64,000 nt of DNA, from contig CM031626.1 of NCBI GenBank assembly GCA_018398815.1, positions 40,720,367 to 40,784,366 on the forward strand, given 5' to 3'. Below are positions 28,219 through 48,333 of the stretch, piece by piece (position 1 is the first letter of the stretch; every line of letters starts with the position of its first letter). The DNA is from Conus ventricosus. Lineage: Eukaryota > Mollusca > Gastropoda > Neogastropoda > Conidae. The notes beneath the pieces were generated by a model that was given only the letters and a program-made list of their open reading frames with translations, was not told the DNA's origin and made no database searches. Position numbers and translations under genes: made by a program.

Positions 28219-29029
28219 CATAGCTGCCAACTGCTACGATATCGCCGTAGTTTGCTACGCCAAGAGAATGCTTGCTACGACGCTACTACGATCATTAAAT
28301 TGCTACGGCGAAACAAAAAATTCGAAGATACTTTCGTTTTGTTTGGACAGCGCTAAGTAACGTCTCTATCTGTCTGTCGGAACTGCATTTCCGCTTTCGG
28401 TTTTACTGTAGCACGTGATCATTTCGACCAATCAATGGCGACTTCCGTCTTGCTCAGTTAGCAACAATGGCGTCCAAGAAGCGAACGGAGAGCGCGTCTC
28501 TGGGAGAAAAGAAAGTGGTGTGAAGCGCCCAAGACATAGCTGCCAGAAATATCGTGCGGAGTATACAGAGAAATACCCATGCATTCTGAGATGCCCTACC
28601 GACCTCACTAAAGTACACTGCAAATCGTGTGAGCTTGATTTTTCTGTGAGCCATGGAGGACTGAACGACATGAAGCACCACGTCGCCACGTGGAATCACA
28701 AGAAGAAAGCGGGGGAAAAACCAAACACGAAGCTATCAAGCTTTGGCTTTGTTCCTGGAGGAAGTTCTGTGGATTATGCAGCGATTAGAGCAGAGACCTT
28801 TTTTGTGAGTTTCTTGGTTGAGCACAACCTTCCTCTGTCGGCAGCAGACCATGCTGGTCCACTCTTCCGAAAAATGTTTCCTGACAGCAAGACAGCACAA
28901 CAGTTCAAGTTATAGGCCTGATTTCTTTTTAGAACGCGCGCAAAATTAAGTTGCTACTGTCAAATTGGAAATGCTACTGTGAAAATTGTGAAATGCTATG
29001 TAAGCCGCATGAGCAGGTTGGCAGCTCTG
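28219..29029. mobile_element. hAT-like element B (811 bp)
   Basis: Termini CATAGCTGCCAAC (left) and CAGAGCTGCCAAC (right, inverted) match at 12 of 13 positions, flanked by a 6-bp duplication CACATG (28213-28218 and 29030-29035). Multiple TGCTAC motifs just inside both ends resemble the subterminal transposase-binding repeats of hAT elements. It keeps only the 5' part of a transposase gene. Confidence 0.85.
28466..28914 (+). pseudogene. hAT-type transposase N-terminal fragment in element B
   Basis: A natural-looking start MASKKRTESASLGEKK at 28466 runs into a stop. The downstream sequence VKRPRHSCQKYRAEYTEKYP continues in another frame, so there is a one-base shift near 28503-28517. Then come VHCKSCELDFSVSHGGLND and KHHVATWNHK, a C-x2-C...H-x7-H finger. 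AETFFVSFLVEHNLPLSAAD and LFRKMFPDSKTAQQFKL follow, the segment that precedes the RNase-H-like domain in ZMYM/ZNF862-like hAT transposases. It ends at a stop just before the right terminus, so the catalytic and dimerisation regions were deleted. Non-functional fragment. Confidence 0.7.
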
Positions 29030-29035
29030 CACATG

Positions 29036-30160
29036 TGTACTGGTAACATTGATATACAGCCAAAAGAGGGGAAACAATTACTCTGGAAACAAGTGGTTCT
29101 GAAGGGATCATAAGTGTTTTCTCATGGTCGTCGTTTAAGGATAATAACTGTTTTCCTTGTGAAAATAGATGAAACATGTGTAGTCCTTAGAGATAACTCC
29201 GATATATATCGGCTGTTTTCTTTAGGAAAATGAGGAAAACACTGGTAATAACACTGATACCGGCTGTTTTCTTTAGGAAAATAAGGAAAACACGGGTAAT
29301 AACACTATCAGCTGTTTTCTTTAGGAAAATAAGGAAAGTACTTGTGATTGTTGGAGAACAAGGGGGAAATTATTATTATTCGAAGAAAAACAGTTGTGAT
29401 TCTCGGGGTAACACGTTAACACCATTTTCCTGAAAGATAATTGGAAAAGAGCTATCATCAACTTTTGCCGCTAGAATGCTGCGATAATGATTTGCCATTG
29501 AAGTGGCACTGGCCTCATGAGACAAAGCAATTACAATTGTTTGTGGTGTGTTGACTAGGCCTGTCCTGTGCACGTTGGATCAGGACAGGTGTTTCAAATC
29601 ATGCTGAAATTCACATCATCTCATCATGAGAATCCTTCAGAGGAGTAACTTCTCGAAAGCAACAAAGTTGACAGAATATGCAATTTTCTGGAACCGGTCA
29701 GAACTTCAGTGCTGACTGGCCGCATCTTTATCACATAAGTAACCGCTAGTTAGTTTGGAATTCATTTTAAACAGATCGGTGAAATGTACACCAGTTATTG
29801 ATTCGCCATCAATTTAGAGGCCTCTTGGCCACTCCATCATCCACAGTCATGTTAAATGGACTGTCTTCTGTTAGTGTTACTTGTTCTTTCACTTGGTGAA
29901 TTGCATACTGTTCTAGGTAAAAGAAAAAAATGATTGGTTTGTCTTTTTCGTCAACCTTTTACGTGTTTATTTATCTTATTTGGTCGTTATTGTTGCGTTT
30001 TCCTGTGATGAAAGCTCATTAGTATTCAGCAAGCACAGCAGCTGGAGCAGGTGGTTTACCCTTGGCGTTCAAACCTTCTCATGTATTTCAAAGAGACAGG
30101 AACTGTAGAGTCATGCCTGACAGGCACATTCATAGCCACTGGGGAAATGGGGGATAGGCA
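29036..30160 (+). other. Intron B, middle; 3-copy short tandem repeat
   Basis: At about 29210-29340 the motif GCTGTTTTCTTTAGGAAAAT recurs three times about 45-50 bp apart. Nothing else recognised. Confidence 0.6.
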
Positions 30161-30171
30161 GATCAGAAGTC

Positions 30172-30480
30172 AACCGAACAGGAAAATGACTATTCCGCCA
30201 GACAAAAGGCACAAACAAATGACAAGACAAAACACAACGCGTTTCAACGTCTTCTTCAGGCAAGATAAACAATGGTGAAAATGTAGAGCAAGCAGTCGCT
30301 TATCTTCTCAAATTGAGCGCAAAATGGGAAATGAGAAGATGATTGATTGCTCGTTCCTCGTTTTCATTGTTCTGAATGTGGTTTGTCTTGCCTGAAAAAA
30401 AAAAGGCCAAAGAGGTCGAAACGCGTCGTATTTTGTCTTGGAGTTTGTTCGTCCCTTCTGTCTGGCAGAAAAGTAATTTT
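30172..30480. repeat. Inverted repeat with hammerhead-like core motifs
   Basis: Two arms of about 100 bp (roughly 30172-30275 and 30364-30480) are inverted copies, sharing GCCAGACA.AAGG, AGACAAAA and CGCGTTTC. Each carries a CTGA...GAAACGCGT motif: on the minus strand at 30237-30260, and on the + strand at 30391-30428. The layout recalls the small hammerhead ribozymes at the ends of Penelope-like elements and retrozymes, but both cores are degenerate. No reverse transcriptase is seen. Confidence 0.5.
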
Positions 30481-30639
30481 TCTTTTGTTTAATTCCTGGC
30501 TGCAGCCGCTTCATTTTGAAAGGAAGAAGTAAAGTGTCAAATTGGCCATGTTTGAGATTATAAAGACCTCTTTTTCAGGTGATGACCAGGTTTCTTCACA
30601 ACAGAATTGTTTGGCCTTTCGAGCTTTGCTGCTGTGTTG

Positions 30640-30830
30640 GTCAGGTAGTAGGAGAAATCCTGGCTGAAAGATCAGTGGACTGTACATTCTTTGTCGGTCA
30701 GCCAGTAGGAGAATCCGCACAATACTCTTTCACTGGGTCTCGAAAGATCAGTGGACTGTACATTCTTTGTCGGTCAGCCAGAAGGAGAAATCATGGCTGA
30801 AAGATCAGTGTGTGACTGTACATTCAGAAC
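30640..30830. repeat. Short tandem repeat, 3 imperfect copies
   Basis: GAAAGATCAGTGGACTGTAC with flanking TTCTTTGTCGGTCAGCCAG recurs at about 30667, 30742 and, decayed, 30798. Confidence 0.8.
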
Positions 30831-31105
30831 TTCATGAACAGCCACTGAAGCTGAATAAATGTTTGATTTAAACAGGGGTTGAAAATACACATGCAGCTGA
30901 TAGACCGTGTGGTGGTCGTATTCAGACAATACAAAAATAGCTACACCACGAAACTGATAAGAAGAAGAAGGAAAAAAGGTCAGGTCGAAAGGTCAGTGGC
31001 CTTTTCCCATGTTGTGCAGAATTATCTTCATGCTTCCATGTATAAAGGTCACAGCCAGGCCACCAGCAAGCTTGTGGATGTGAAGGTAATGACGACACGC
31101 TTTGA

Positions 31106-32335
<1,230 letters not shown>

Positions 32336-33580
32336 CAAGTATGGTTGAGACCAGGCTGTTGTCAGGCCCTGATAAATTCGTTATGGGTTTGTCTTGAAGA
32401 AGATTGTTCTTGGTGTGGAGGTGAGGGGGAGAGATGGTGGGCAGGTGTAGTCTTTGGAAATGGAGCTAGGGGCGTTTTCTGCTAGGACTTTGTGTTGTAA
32501 AGTTTTGCCTTTTGATTCTCGCTGTGTCCTCTCAGCTGTGGGACACTCTGTGTCTCCTCAGTTGATTGTGATTTCTAGGTTGAATATAGTAAAAGAGCTT
32601 GCCATTAATTGTGTAGTAAAAGAGCTCACATCAAAATAAGTATACGTATGTACACAGATGTCTGATCTTGGCGATAAAAGTGGACAGCCAAGGCAGAGAT
32701 GCACAACTCAAGCTCAAGTTAAAAAGAAGAAAAAAAAGGAAGTGCAAAGTAACAACTCGAGCTTAAAGAAGAAAAAAAAGAGAGAGAGTTTTATCCAATC
32801 CAGAGACAGTGTTGATTGGACTTCATGCCCAGTCTTGACTCGTCCATTTCTGACTCCGTTAATGGCCGAAACAAACTCAGCCCCGGTGTTTGGGCTGTCT
32901 TGAAGAAAGCAAGAGGGGAAAGAAGTGTTTGTCATTGGAAACCTCGCAACTCGTTATGTGTAATCCCCGCAAAGAGAATTTGTGAACTTGGGAGAGACTG
33001 TAGGAAATCGTGACCTAAATTCTGTTTGGTTTGCTATGGTAGGTTGATGGCAGCCATATTGAAAAGGGAAAAATAAACAAATATTTTTTTCTCTGGTTTT
33101 TTAAATAAACATGTGGGTTGCTAGCCTTACCATTCTTCCACAGTTTCTTGATCAGGGGAATCGCCATTGGAAGGCCCCATATCACTCGCACGACCATGAG
33201 CAAGCTGGATATGATCTGGTGTTTACATGATGGAGTGCTACCAAAGTACTGGCACTTGAGTGTGTGCTGATTCAGTGTGCGACGTTTTTCAAGTTCCAAA
33301 GCAGACATAAGCACACTTTGTGGTTTGAGAGAAGGTGTGCAAGGGAGATAAGCATGAAAACAAGGTCAAAGAGTGCAGACCACATAATGATATTGTCATG
33401 GGTTATCTGGTGAGTTGGCAGGTTTGACGGCCATCATGTGATGAGTTGTCCTGTAAGTCATGCAGAATGTGTAACTCCTTGACTGGCGCTTGAAGAGCCA
33501 GCTCTTCAGTGAGGTATTTGAGCTCTCTTGGGATAATTATGCTGGGGCAGAAAGGTTGGATTCCTGTGTCTGTTGTCCTG
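32336..33580 (+). other. Intron C, middle
   Basis: No exon recognised. A-rich simple tracts at about 32720-32790. Short frames match nothing known. Confidence 0.6.
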
Positions 33581-33582
33581 TT

Positions 33583-33760
33583 TGATAATAATGATAATGA
33601 TGATACTAATAACATGGCATTTATAAAGCGCCCTGCCAAAGGTTCTTTGTGCTGACAATCCACACTCTTGTGTAGCAACGGGCTGCCTACCTGGGTAAGG
33701 TTCTAGGCGCTGACAATCCACACTCTTGTGTATGCAATGGGCTGCCTACCTGGGTAGTGC
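33583..33760 (-). repeat. Retroposon-like end plus 58-bp duplication
   Basis: On the minus strand GCGCTTTATAAATGCCATG is followed by an imperfect ATT/ATC tail (33583-33612), like a related end at 59.5 kb. Next to it a block with GCTGACAATCCACACTCTTG and GGGCTGCCTACCTGGGTA is present twice, at about 33650 and 33709. Confidence 0.55.
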
Positions 33761-33999
33761 CAACTGAAGAGCTACCTGTCGGCGCTTTATTCAGTCATTT
33801 CCCGTGTCATCCAGTCAATATTCGTTCACTCAGTTTCCATACTTCCTTCATTGTTTCCATTTCTCAGGCAGGGTGCATGCTTGTGTTAACATGCATCCAT
33901 ACCAACGACCAAACTGGCCTTCTCTTCCGAAAAGTTGGTGATGGGAGTTTGATGTGTGTGCAAGATGTTATGCGTGCGTTCACACAGGAACCTCAGTCT

Positions 34000-34164
34000 T
34001 TAGTTTCATTCAAAGGAATATTTGGGAGAAATAGAGTCAGAACCAATGTTAACGCTGAGGGAAAAAATCCCCTGTACCGAAACGGCCCTGCAGAGATTTG
34101 AACCTGCAACCCCAGGATGACCAAAATAACGAGTCCGGGCTCTACTAACGAGCTATTCGGCCCC
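34000..34164 (-). mobile_element. tRNA-derived SINE (degenerate tRNA head)
   Basis: Read on the minus strand, GGGGCCGAATAGCTC starts at 34164. The A-box-like region TAGCTCGTTAGTAGAG (34140-34155) and B box GGTTCAAATCT (34094-34104) are spaced as in a tRNA, and the D-arm stem GCTC/GAGC can form. The 3' acceptor strand does not pair with the 5' one and the T loop is one base too long. It is therefore not a working tRNA but fits a SINE head. A body (CGTTTCGGTACAGGGG and onward) follows to about 34000. The 3' end is not defined. Confidence 0.65.
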
Positions 34165-37621
<3,457 letters not shown>

Positions 37622-38699
37622 CAGTGATGTAGATTTCCATCGGTCTCCGGTCATTGACCGATAAAAATGTAAAATGACCGATCGGCTCGACCTCCATCCG
37701 GTCAAATGTCCGATCCTAATACAAGCGAAGCGGTCGCATGTCCTATCGTTTTCGCGTGGTCGCGGACAAGTCTACAGCCGTTTTATTGTGCGGAGGCGTG
37801 CGAGACTGAGTAGCGTTGAAAGGCAGAGCCAAGCGCATCGCGTGTTCGGGAAAATTTGCACAGCTCTGAGGCTGACGCACCGACTGAAGCGCGATGCGAT
37901 AGGCCTAGGCCTAGGCGAGAGGAGCACAGACTTAGAATTCAGCAAGAGCGAGTAACTCTTGTTGAATTTCCGGCCTGCGCGCGGTTTGTTTTCCTTCACA
38001 TCCGACAGTGGTAAAAACGTGTGCATCACGCCATCAGTCTTCACACAGCTTTATCCAAGGGACAGCACTGCTTCTTTGTGGAAACTGATCAGTCAGTTTC
38101 ACAAGGCAGATTTCCCCAATCTGATGAAGCTGGCACAGATATGCCTTGTTCTACCTGTGCACACTGCTGATGTGGAAAGAGGCTTCAGCTCACAGAATTT
38201 GGTGTGCACTGCAAGGCGGAACAGGCTGTCAGTGAAGATGCAAGACATGATCCTGAAGACAAAGCTCGAAGGCCAGAAGGAAAGGGAAGAGTCATATCTG
38301 CACACCATTGTCAGCAAGTGGGCAAGCAAGAAAAAGAGACAGTTGTTTCGCAACAATGATGCTGAATGAGTAATTTCTGTTGTCGTTTGCAGCTCGCAAC
38401 AATGAACATTAACATTTAGTCATGAACATTTCCATTTATTTTACAACTTTCACTAAGCTTTTGCCCTGATTCTAGTCATCAACATAATTGTGTTGATTTT
38501 ATTTGTTTTTGTATTTTTTTAATACTTTTCTCCAGTTCTAGTCAGCGGACCTTGAGTTAATAAAATACATTTATCACAATGAATCCTGTTCCGAGTCTGG
38601 TGTCCTATTATTTTGGTTACTCCAGGACACTGTGTCCTATTGACATTTAATCTCTAGGACACAGTGTCCTATAGGGTGATTAAAAAATCTACATCACTG
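37622..38699. mobile_element. hAT-like element C (1078 bp)
   Basis: 15-bp terminal inverted repeats CAGTGATGTAGATTT, at 37622 and inverted at 38685-38699, with 5-bp flanks GTGTG on both sides (37617-37621 and 38700-38704). The flanks are GT-rich, so the duplication is weaker evidence here. Left subterminal TGACCGAT motifs and right subterminal AGGACAC.GTGTCCTAT motifs repeat. It retains only the 3' part of a transposase gene. Confidence 0.85.
37959..38369 (+). pseudogene. hAT transposase C-terminal dimerisation-domain fragment
   Basis: An open frame of about 136 codons whose second half reads FPNLMKLAQICLVLPVHTAD, VERGFSSQNLVCTARRNRLS and VKMQDMILKTKLEG. This is the conserved hAT dimerisation block (AxxxLxxPxxxAxxERxFS...R..L). 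The protein ends with a basic tail and a TGA at 38367-38369. Everything before the dimerisation region, including the zinc finger and DDE-like catalytic core, is missing, consistent with an internal deletion that kept the element's 3' end. Not functional alone. Confidence 0.8.
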
Positions 38700-38704
38700 G
38701 TGTG

Positions 38705-38713
38705 CATGCAAGC

Positions 38714-38788
<75 letters not shown>

Positions 38789-39747
38789 CAAAATGCATGA
38801 AGTGTTGTGTGTATGCACGTATGTCTGACTAAAAGCTGTGCACATGTGTGCATGCTTATGGCCGTGGACACATTTGTGTGTGTCACTGTGTGTGTGTTAC
38901 AGTGGGGAGGCCAGGATGATACTGAATATGTGGATGAAGAGCGGTTTTGTGTGTTATTTTGTGAGCAGAAAAGAAGTGCTAGGCTTTGTTAAGCAGTGTT
39001 ATTCTCTCTCTTTACTAGTGCATTGTGTTTGTTTATCAACAAAGTTCCATATGGAAAATGAAAAAAAAATGAGAGGGACGGAAAGAGAAACTGGCAGGTT
39101 CAATGTGTGTGTGTATATGTGTGTACACGATCTTTTTCAAATGATTTTTTTTTAGAATCGGTTTATTGCAGTGTTTTGATTTGTAACAGTGTATCACTGG
39201 TTCATTGTCTGTGTGGAAGATTTGGGTACAACACTTGAATAATGTTAGTACCTCGACATAGAATTGTGAAGAGAATGAAATAGGCTGAAGTCTGCTGAAA
39301 ACAGTCCAAAATGCAAGTGAACTCGCTACTCAGAGTGCAAATTAAGGCTTGTGTTGAAGACAAAAGAAAACAGACTTGTGAATTTTCGACAGGTATGTCT
39401 TCAGGAATTGCAAGTAATGGATGTAAAAAAGAAATGTGCAGAACAGCACTGTTTTCACTAGCTGTTGGTTATGATATGTCTGTTAATTGTTATCTAGGAC
39501 ATCTGACAAAGATGCTTGTTTGGAAAACTCACCCGTCTAACTTCATCTATGAAAGAAGCATGAATTTATTCTGTGTTTATTCCTATTTTGGCGTAAAAAT
39601 TGTTTGGACGCTGGGAAGGTAAAAGAAAGAAGAAGAATTGTTTAAACGATGGAATGTGTTCCGTGTTTGTTCACGACAGATTGTCTCAGATGTCAGCAGT
39701 GTGGTTGACATTGTGCCTATTTCCATGAACAGTGCTTTTCAGATAGG
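38705..39747 (+). other. Intron D, end
   Basis: Long (GT)n at about 38719-38786. Otherwise nothing recognised. Confidence 0.7.
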
Positions 39748-39860
39748 ATGGGGAGGGGAGGGGGAGGGGTGGGGGGGAGGGGTGGGGAGGGGAGGGGTTG
39801 GGGAGGGAAGGGGGGGAGGGAGGGAAGGGGTGGGGAGGGGAGGGAAGGGTGGGGGCAGAG
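39748..39860 (+). repeat. Purine G-rich tract upstream of exon E
   Basis: Repeated GGGGAGGGG/GGGGTGGGG motifs, about 55 bases before the exon E acceptor. G-quadruplex capable, and complementary in character to the C-rich tract at 40806-40952. Confidence 0.85.
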
Positions 39861-39883
39861 CTGGTGTGTTCTCCACTTTTTAA

Positions 39884-41681
<1,798 letters not shown>

Positions 41682-41711
41682 CAGGGTTCATACAGTCCTT
41701 GAAAGTCCTTA

Positions 41712-41753
<42 letters not shown>

Positions 41754-42229
41754 CTCCCTTTTCAAGGCCTTGTAGTCCTTAAAAATCAGCCTTTTGCTCA
41801 TAGGTCCTTGAAAAGTGCTTGAATTTTGTCACTGCCAATGATTTTGAATAACGTCTGTGAACAAATCCTGATTCTGTTTGAAAAGAAATCGAGTTTGGAA
41901 AAAAAAAATGAAAGTAAAAGAAGGTGAGTCGGAGTTGACTGACAATCTCGCCAATACAAGTAAAAAAACCAGAGTTGCAACATCGTTTGGCTGAAAAAAG
42001 AAGAGTATAAATAATGGTTGCAGGCAGACCATGTGGAGGCAAAACAAGGCCTTTTGCTGCATATGCGAAAAGGACCTGGACAGTGAATGATTGAATTTGT
42101 GTCAGTATTTCAGGATTATTTTTCTTAAAGTTGCCTTTGAAGTAAGGCCTTGACTTTAGAGAAAAAAAGTGCTTGAAAAGTCCTTAAAAAGTCCTTGAAT
42201 TTTTTTGTCAGGAAATCTGTATGAACCTG
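41682..42229. mobile_element. hAT-type MITE with internal poly-G
   Basis: Left end CAGGGTTCATACAGTCCTTG and inverted right end CAGGTTCATACAGATTTCC. Just inside both ends AAGTCCTTGAA/AAAGTCCTT motifs repeat, a layout typical of short non-autonomous hAT elements in many animals. A 39-base poly-G run (41715-41753) lies 33 bp inside the left end. No convincing target duplication (GTATT versus ATATT). No coding content. Confidence 0.7.
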
Positions 42230-42408
42230 ATATTGCTCTGTATGTTTTGCCGGAAAGAGGTAATATATGCATTTTGATTAGAACCACGCTTTGTTTGTAC
42301 ATATGTTGGGGAGAGATGGCTATAGGTTTGATTAGAAACACGCTTTGTACATCAATGGGAAAGAGGTGATGTATGGGGCTTAATTTATTATTAGAAACAC
42401 AAAGTTGA

Positions 42409-43915
<1,507 letters not shown>

Positions 43916-45084
43916 ATTTATTCCGAGTCCTGCTGGATGTACAGGATCTGAAAGTGAGGATGAATTCTTGATCTTGGCTGCATTGTGTGTGAGGAAGAAG
44001 AGCAAAACAAGGACAGTGCATGGCCACAGGAGCTGACAGGGTGTGGAGCACGTGACTTCCCATCTGCTCACATTTGGCGATCTTGTGTACAGTGCAAGTT
44101 CTGGCTGGAATGTCGTGTCCTTTCCTTTGTGTCCTGTCCTTGTGTGTCAGAGGGCAAGCACTTGAGCGACAGACTTACCTAATGTCGCATGGGCTTAAAG
44201 CATTGTGGTGTTGTGTGTGTGTGTGTGTTGTGTGTGTGTGGTGTGTGTGTGTGTGGTGTGTGTGTGTGTGTGCTTAAGCCTCGGCCAGACCTGCGCTTTC
44301 ACACTCTTCAGGTGTTATTCGTTACAGCAGTTCACAACAAATATTCTTAATGCCCCATACTAGTCAGAAATGCACCTGATGAAGTTTTGTATAGTCACAG
44401 TGAACTCGAAAGCTGGTTTTCTATCGCTCTGTCTTCTTTTTAAAATTTTTGTTTTTTTATTAAGCTTACATAAGAACGATTGGCTTTCTGTAAGTGATAT
44501 GCTGAGATCAAGAAGTATAAGATTTGGCTCATAAAGTTTAAAAATGTTCTTACTGTTTGCAATTGATTTGGGTAGCGTTGACATGCAACATTTGCTGAGC
44601 AGAAGGTTAGAAGTTTGGATGACCGTGAAGGAACTATCAGCAGCAAAGAAATTATTTTGAAAAAGGCAAACATTTCCTAGAAAGTAATCTTTTGAAGGAC
44701 AACAAACAGTTTGCAAATTTTATGTGCTCAGGTCTGATCGTGTGTGTGTGAAGCATTCAGTGTGTTTGCTTTGAGGCACCGGTGTGTGTTTGTGTGTTTA
44801 TTATGAAACGTAGCTGGTGTGTTTGTGTTTTCTTCAAAGCTTTGTTGATGTATGTGTTTACTTTGAAGTATTGTATGTGCTTGTATCTTGGTCTAAAGTG
44901 CGAGTGTTGGTGTGTGCTTGGTCTTGAAGCATTGGTGTGTGTGTTTGAAGTGTTGTGTGGGTGTTTGGTCTAGATCAGCAGTGTGTAATTTACAATGGAG
45001 TGTTCTGAGTATGCGCGTGCATGTGTTTGTGTGTGCGTATGCGTCTTTCTGTGTATGTGTGTGCGCGTCTTTGTATGCGCTAAA

Positions 45085-45127
<43 letters not shown>

Positions 45128-45663
45128 CGTGTTCCGAAACATTGGTGTGTGATTTATTCTGAGGCGTTATTTGTATTTAACATATTGTGTTTGCTCTGAA
45201 GTATGTGTTTATGTACATTTGTAAGTTTAAGTCACTGTTTGCATTCTCTGTTGTGTGTGTGTGTGTGATGTGAGAGTGTGAGTGGGCATGTGCATTTCAT
45301 TTATCTATTCGTGTATGGATTTGTGTGTGTGTGTAAGACTTGCTCTGGTTCTTTCAGGAGTTTGTGTTGTGTGTGTTCACCAGGTTTGCTGCGCACAAAT
45401 CACAAGAGTGTGTGTTATGTGGTGGCTTCTAAGCACCCAGTTACTGCTTTCCGTTTTCTTTGAAAAAGTAAATCTATGACCACCCTTCCATGCACGCATG
45501 CGCCCTCATCCTCACACTTGCATGCCACCAATACGCATGCATGTGTGCACACACACCCAGTCACACACTATCACACACTCACATTTTTGGAATAAACAAC
45601 AACAGTCACACAACACAAAGGTTTACACATGTTCACACATTTGTACACAGACACACACACACA

Positions 45664-45715
<52 letters not shown>

Positions 45716-47997
45716 GATCACACACACACGATGGGCAGAGAGAAACTAATGCAGAATAAAGCTGCAAGTACATGTGAAAAATACAAAATTTACGTGGATC
45801 ATCAGAAACAGGAGTTAGGAATGCTTTCAGTTTAATGCTAGACTGCCGCCTTCATCTGTTGCTTCCTGAGGTTGAACTCTTGAAGATGGGCACTTTTGAA
45901 ATATTGGCTTATAAATAAAGGAAACCTTGAAAATGTCCATCGGAAAGAGATGTGCACAATAACTTCTGAGGGGGGAAGATCTCTTGGCAGAGAAGGACAA
46001 GCGTTCTATATTTCATAAAGTATTAAACTAATGCATTAACATGATTTTAAAAAGAGAGAGAGAGAAAGCATGCTCATGTTAAGGAAAGAAAAGAGAAAGA
46101 GAATACATCCGCTGAGGGTTTTTTTCTTCCAGTTTACAAAAAAACCCCTATCTAATTTTTAGAACAGGCAGGTACTGGTGAAGAAGTGTGTTTTTTAATT
46201 TTTATTCCATCTGTCATTTGTACTTTTATGTGTGGCTGCATTTTGTATATGTGTGTATGTTTGTGTGTGGTGTAATGTTTGCGTGTGTGTGTGTGTGCCC
46301 TAGTTTTTGTGTTTGCGACAGTTTGTGGATGTCCCGATGTCATGTTATCATTTTGTGATAGGTCAGAAGCCACTTGGTTTGTTTGTTGTGTCTTTGTCAC
46401 ATCTCATGAATCATCCCGTAAGTCTGAGGTCATGGTGCTAGGTATCATTAACACCCTCTGTCGTCTTTCCTCATGATTAGCAAACTGTGATGGAGTCATT
46501 GTGCATTTTGTGAGTGATTGTTTTGGCAGTCTAGATCTTAACGCCCCTCATTAACACCATGTTCATGCTGAAAAGCAGTGGTTTGTTCACTCATTACTAA
46601 CGCAGACCTGTCTGCCTTCCACTTGTGGTGCTCTGAACTGTACTGTTGAAGACCTTGTCCACCATTACATTGTGTTACTCTGTATTCTGCTTTAGAGGTC
46701 ACCTAGATAAGATGTTGGAAAGCTCACAGAGCTGCTGAGAAAGCAGCTGGTGTGTTTGATACAATGAGCATACACCACGGTAGAATGGGGTGGCAGTAGT
46801 GCTGCAACACTCACTCCACCAGGCAGTTCCATCGCTGAGTGGCATTGAGCCAAGCTGGATGACTGAGAGCTGATTTTGGTGGAGGCAGGGTTGTTTCAGT
46901 CCAGGGTGGAAGGAGGCCTGGTGAAGAATCTGAACATGAAGCCTTTGGCTGGTGAAGCCTTCAGGTGGCTATACATGAACCGTGGATGGTTGTGGCTCGT
47001 CCTCGCCGATAATGCTTGTCAGCCTCTGATCACACTTTTTCGGCTTGCCGTGTTACTGGTACCCCCCTTCTCAGGGGGGTAAACAGGTCGGCTAATGCTA
47101 CTCGGGCGACCTCCGGAGGTCACAAATGATCCGCTCACCCTGATCCCATGAGAAGTGGTGGATGTGGTATCCTTTGATGAGTGGCTGGTCCTTTCTGTGC
47201 CATGGGGCAGTCACTGCAGAGCAAGGCTGGGGAGTTGGTTCCAGAGCGTGGGGTCGCAGGAATCCTGGTAGTGCTGGTGGCTGGATGCTTTGGTGGCAGC
47301 TGAGCGGAGCATTTCACCCAAGTGTTTAGGTCAAAGTGCTGCACTGGCAAGCAGCTTTAGTTGCATGACTGTTAGTGAATGGAACAAGGAACGATTGCAC
47401 GCTTGTGTTGTCGGCTGTACTGACCAGCTCTGCGCATGCAACTGTACTTGTCCAAACCTCATCGATGTGGAAGTCCATTGCTGACCCAGCTGTTGACCTT
47501 TCAGCCATGCACTTTCAGCTGTCTTTCGCTCTGCAGATGTAACTCTGCACCACCACATTCCTGGTCAGAGGGTTTTGAGCGCAATGAAATAAACTCTGTT
47601 CAATTTTGTTCCCACAAAAGACAACGAAGCAGATGGAAGGAATAGATGGAGAGGCATTATAACGTTGGAAGACGGTGTTAGTGTATAATGAAACAGACAT
47701 GGCGGTATGATGAAAGGGAGGCGACGCAGAGCCCAGTGCTCTGAGGGAGTGTGCCACGAGGACATCAGTCGACCTGGAGCAGGATTCCACGACAGGATGA
47801 GAAACCAAGTTTAGCGATGATAAAGGAAGATCAGTTACAGTTGTAAACTCTTACTGTGGATTTTTGAGGGGACACCACCCCACCCCATCCCACCACACCC
47901 TACCCTGACCTGACCTGACCCTTCTTTTTTCATAATGAGGGTGGACTGGGGGTCCTCCTCTCCCCAACCCCCCTTTTTTTATATAAACCCTAGAATT
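43916..47997 (+). other. Intron G, second part
   Basis: No exon recognised. (GT)n blocks at about 44210-44272 and 45089-45118, (AC)n at about 45649-45712. Open frames at 46876-47650 have no motif I recognise. Confidence 0.55.
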
Positions 47998-48060
47998 AGG
48001 ATAAGATAAGATAATGTTGCTTATAGCCCAGCCGACCGCAAAGGGCCACATCAGGGCTGT
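47998..48060 (+). repeat. Dispersed repeat, copy 2 (GATAAGATAA family)
   Basis: Same block order as the copies at 6.7 kb (minus) and 62.9 kb (plus): ATAAGATAAGATAATG, GCTTATAGCCCAGC, CGCAAAGGGCCACATCAGGG and CTGT. Confidence 0.75.
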
Positions 48061-48117
48061 AACCCTAGATTAATTAACACTGGGTGTGTGCAAGCAACTC
48101 AAGTGATGTTTACTGTT

Positions 48118-48333
48118 AAGATTGATAGCATTTTGCTGTGGGGAGAAGAGAAAACATTGATAGCATTTTGCTGTGGGGAGAAGAGAAAGCATTGATAGCA
48201 TTTTGCTGTGGGGAGAAGAGAAAACATTGATAGCATTTTGCTGTGGGGAGAAGAGAAAGCATTGATAGCATTTTGCTGTGGGGAGAAGAGAAAACTTGAT
48301 AGCATTTTGCTGTGGGGAGAAGAGAAAGCATAG
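48118..48333. repeat. 35-bp minisatellite, 6 copies
   Basis: Unit TTGATAGCATTTTGCTGTGG plus GGAGAAGAGAAAAC, nearly perfect, alternating GAAAAC and GAAAGC at the unit end. Confidence 0.95.

Noticed and set aside
34080..34164. Functional tRNA gene on the minus strand
   Set aside because: The acceptor stem does not pair and the T loop is one base too long; fits a SINE head better.
46876..47808. Cys-rich and other short open frames
   Set aside because: No conserved motif; frames on both strands are similarly long, as expected by chance in higher-GC DNA.
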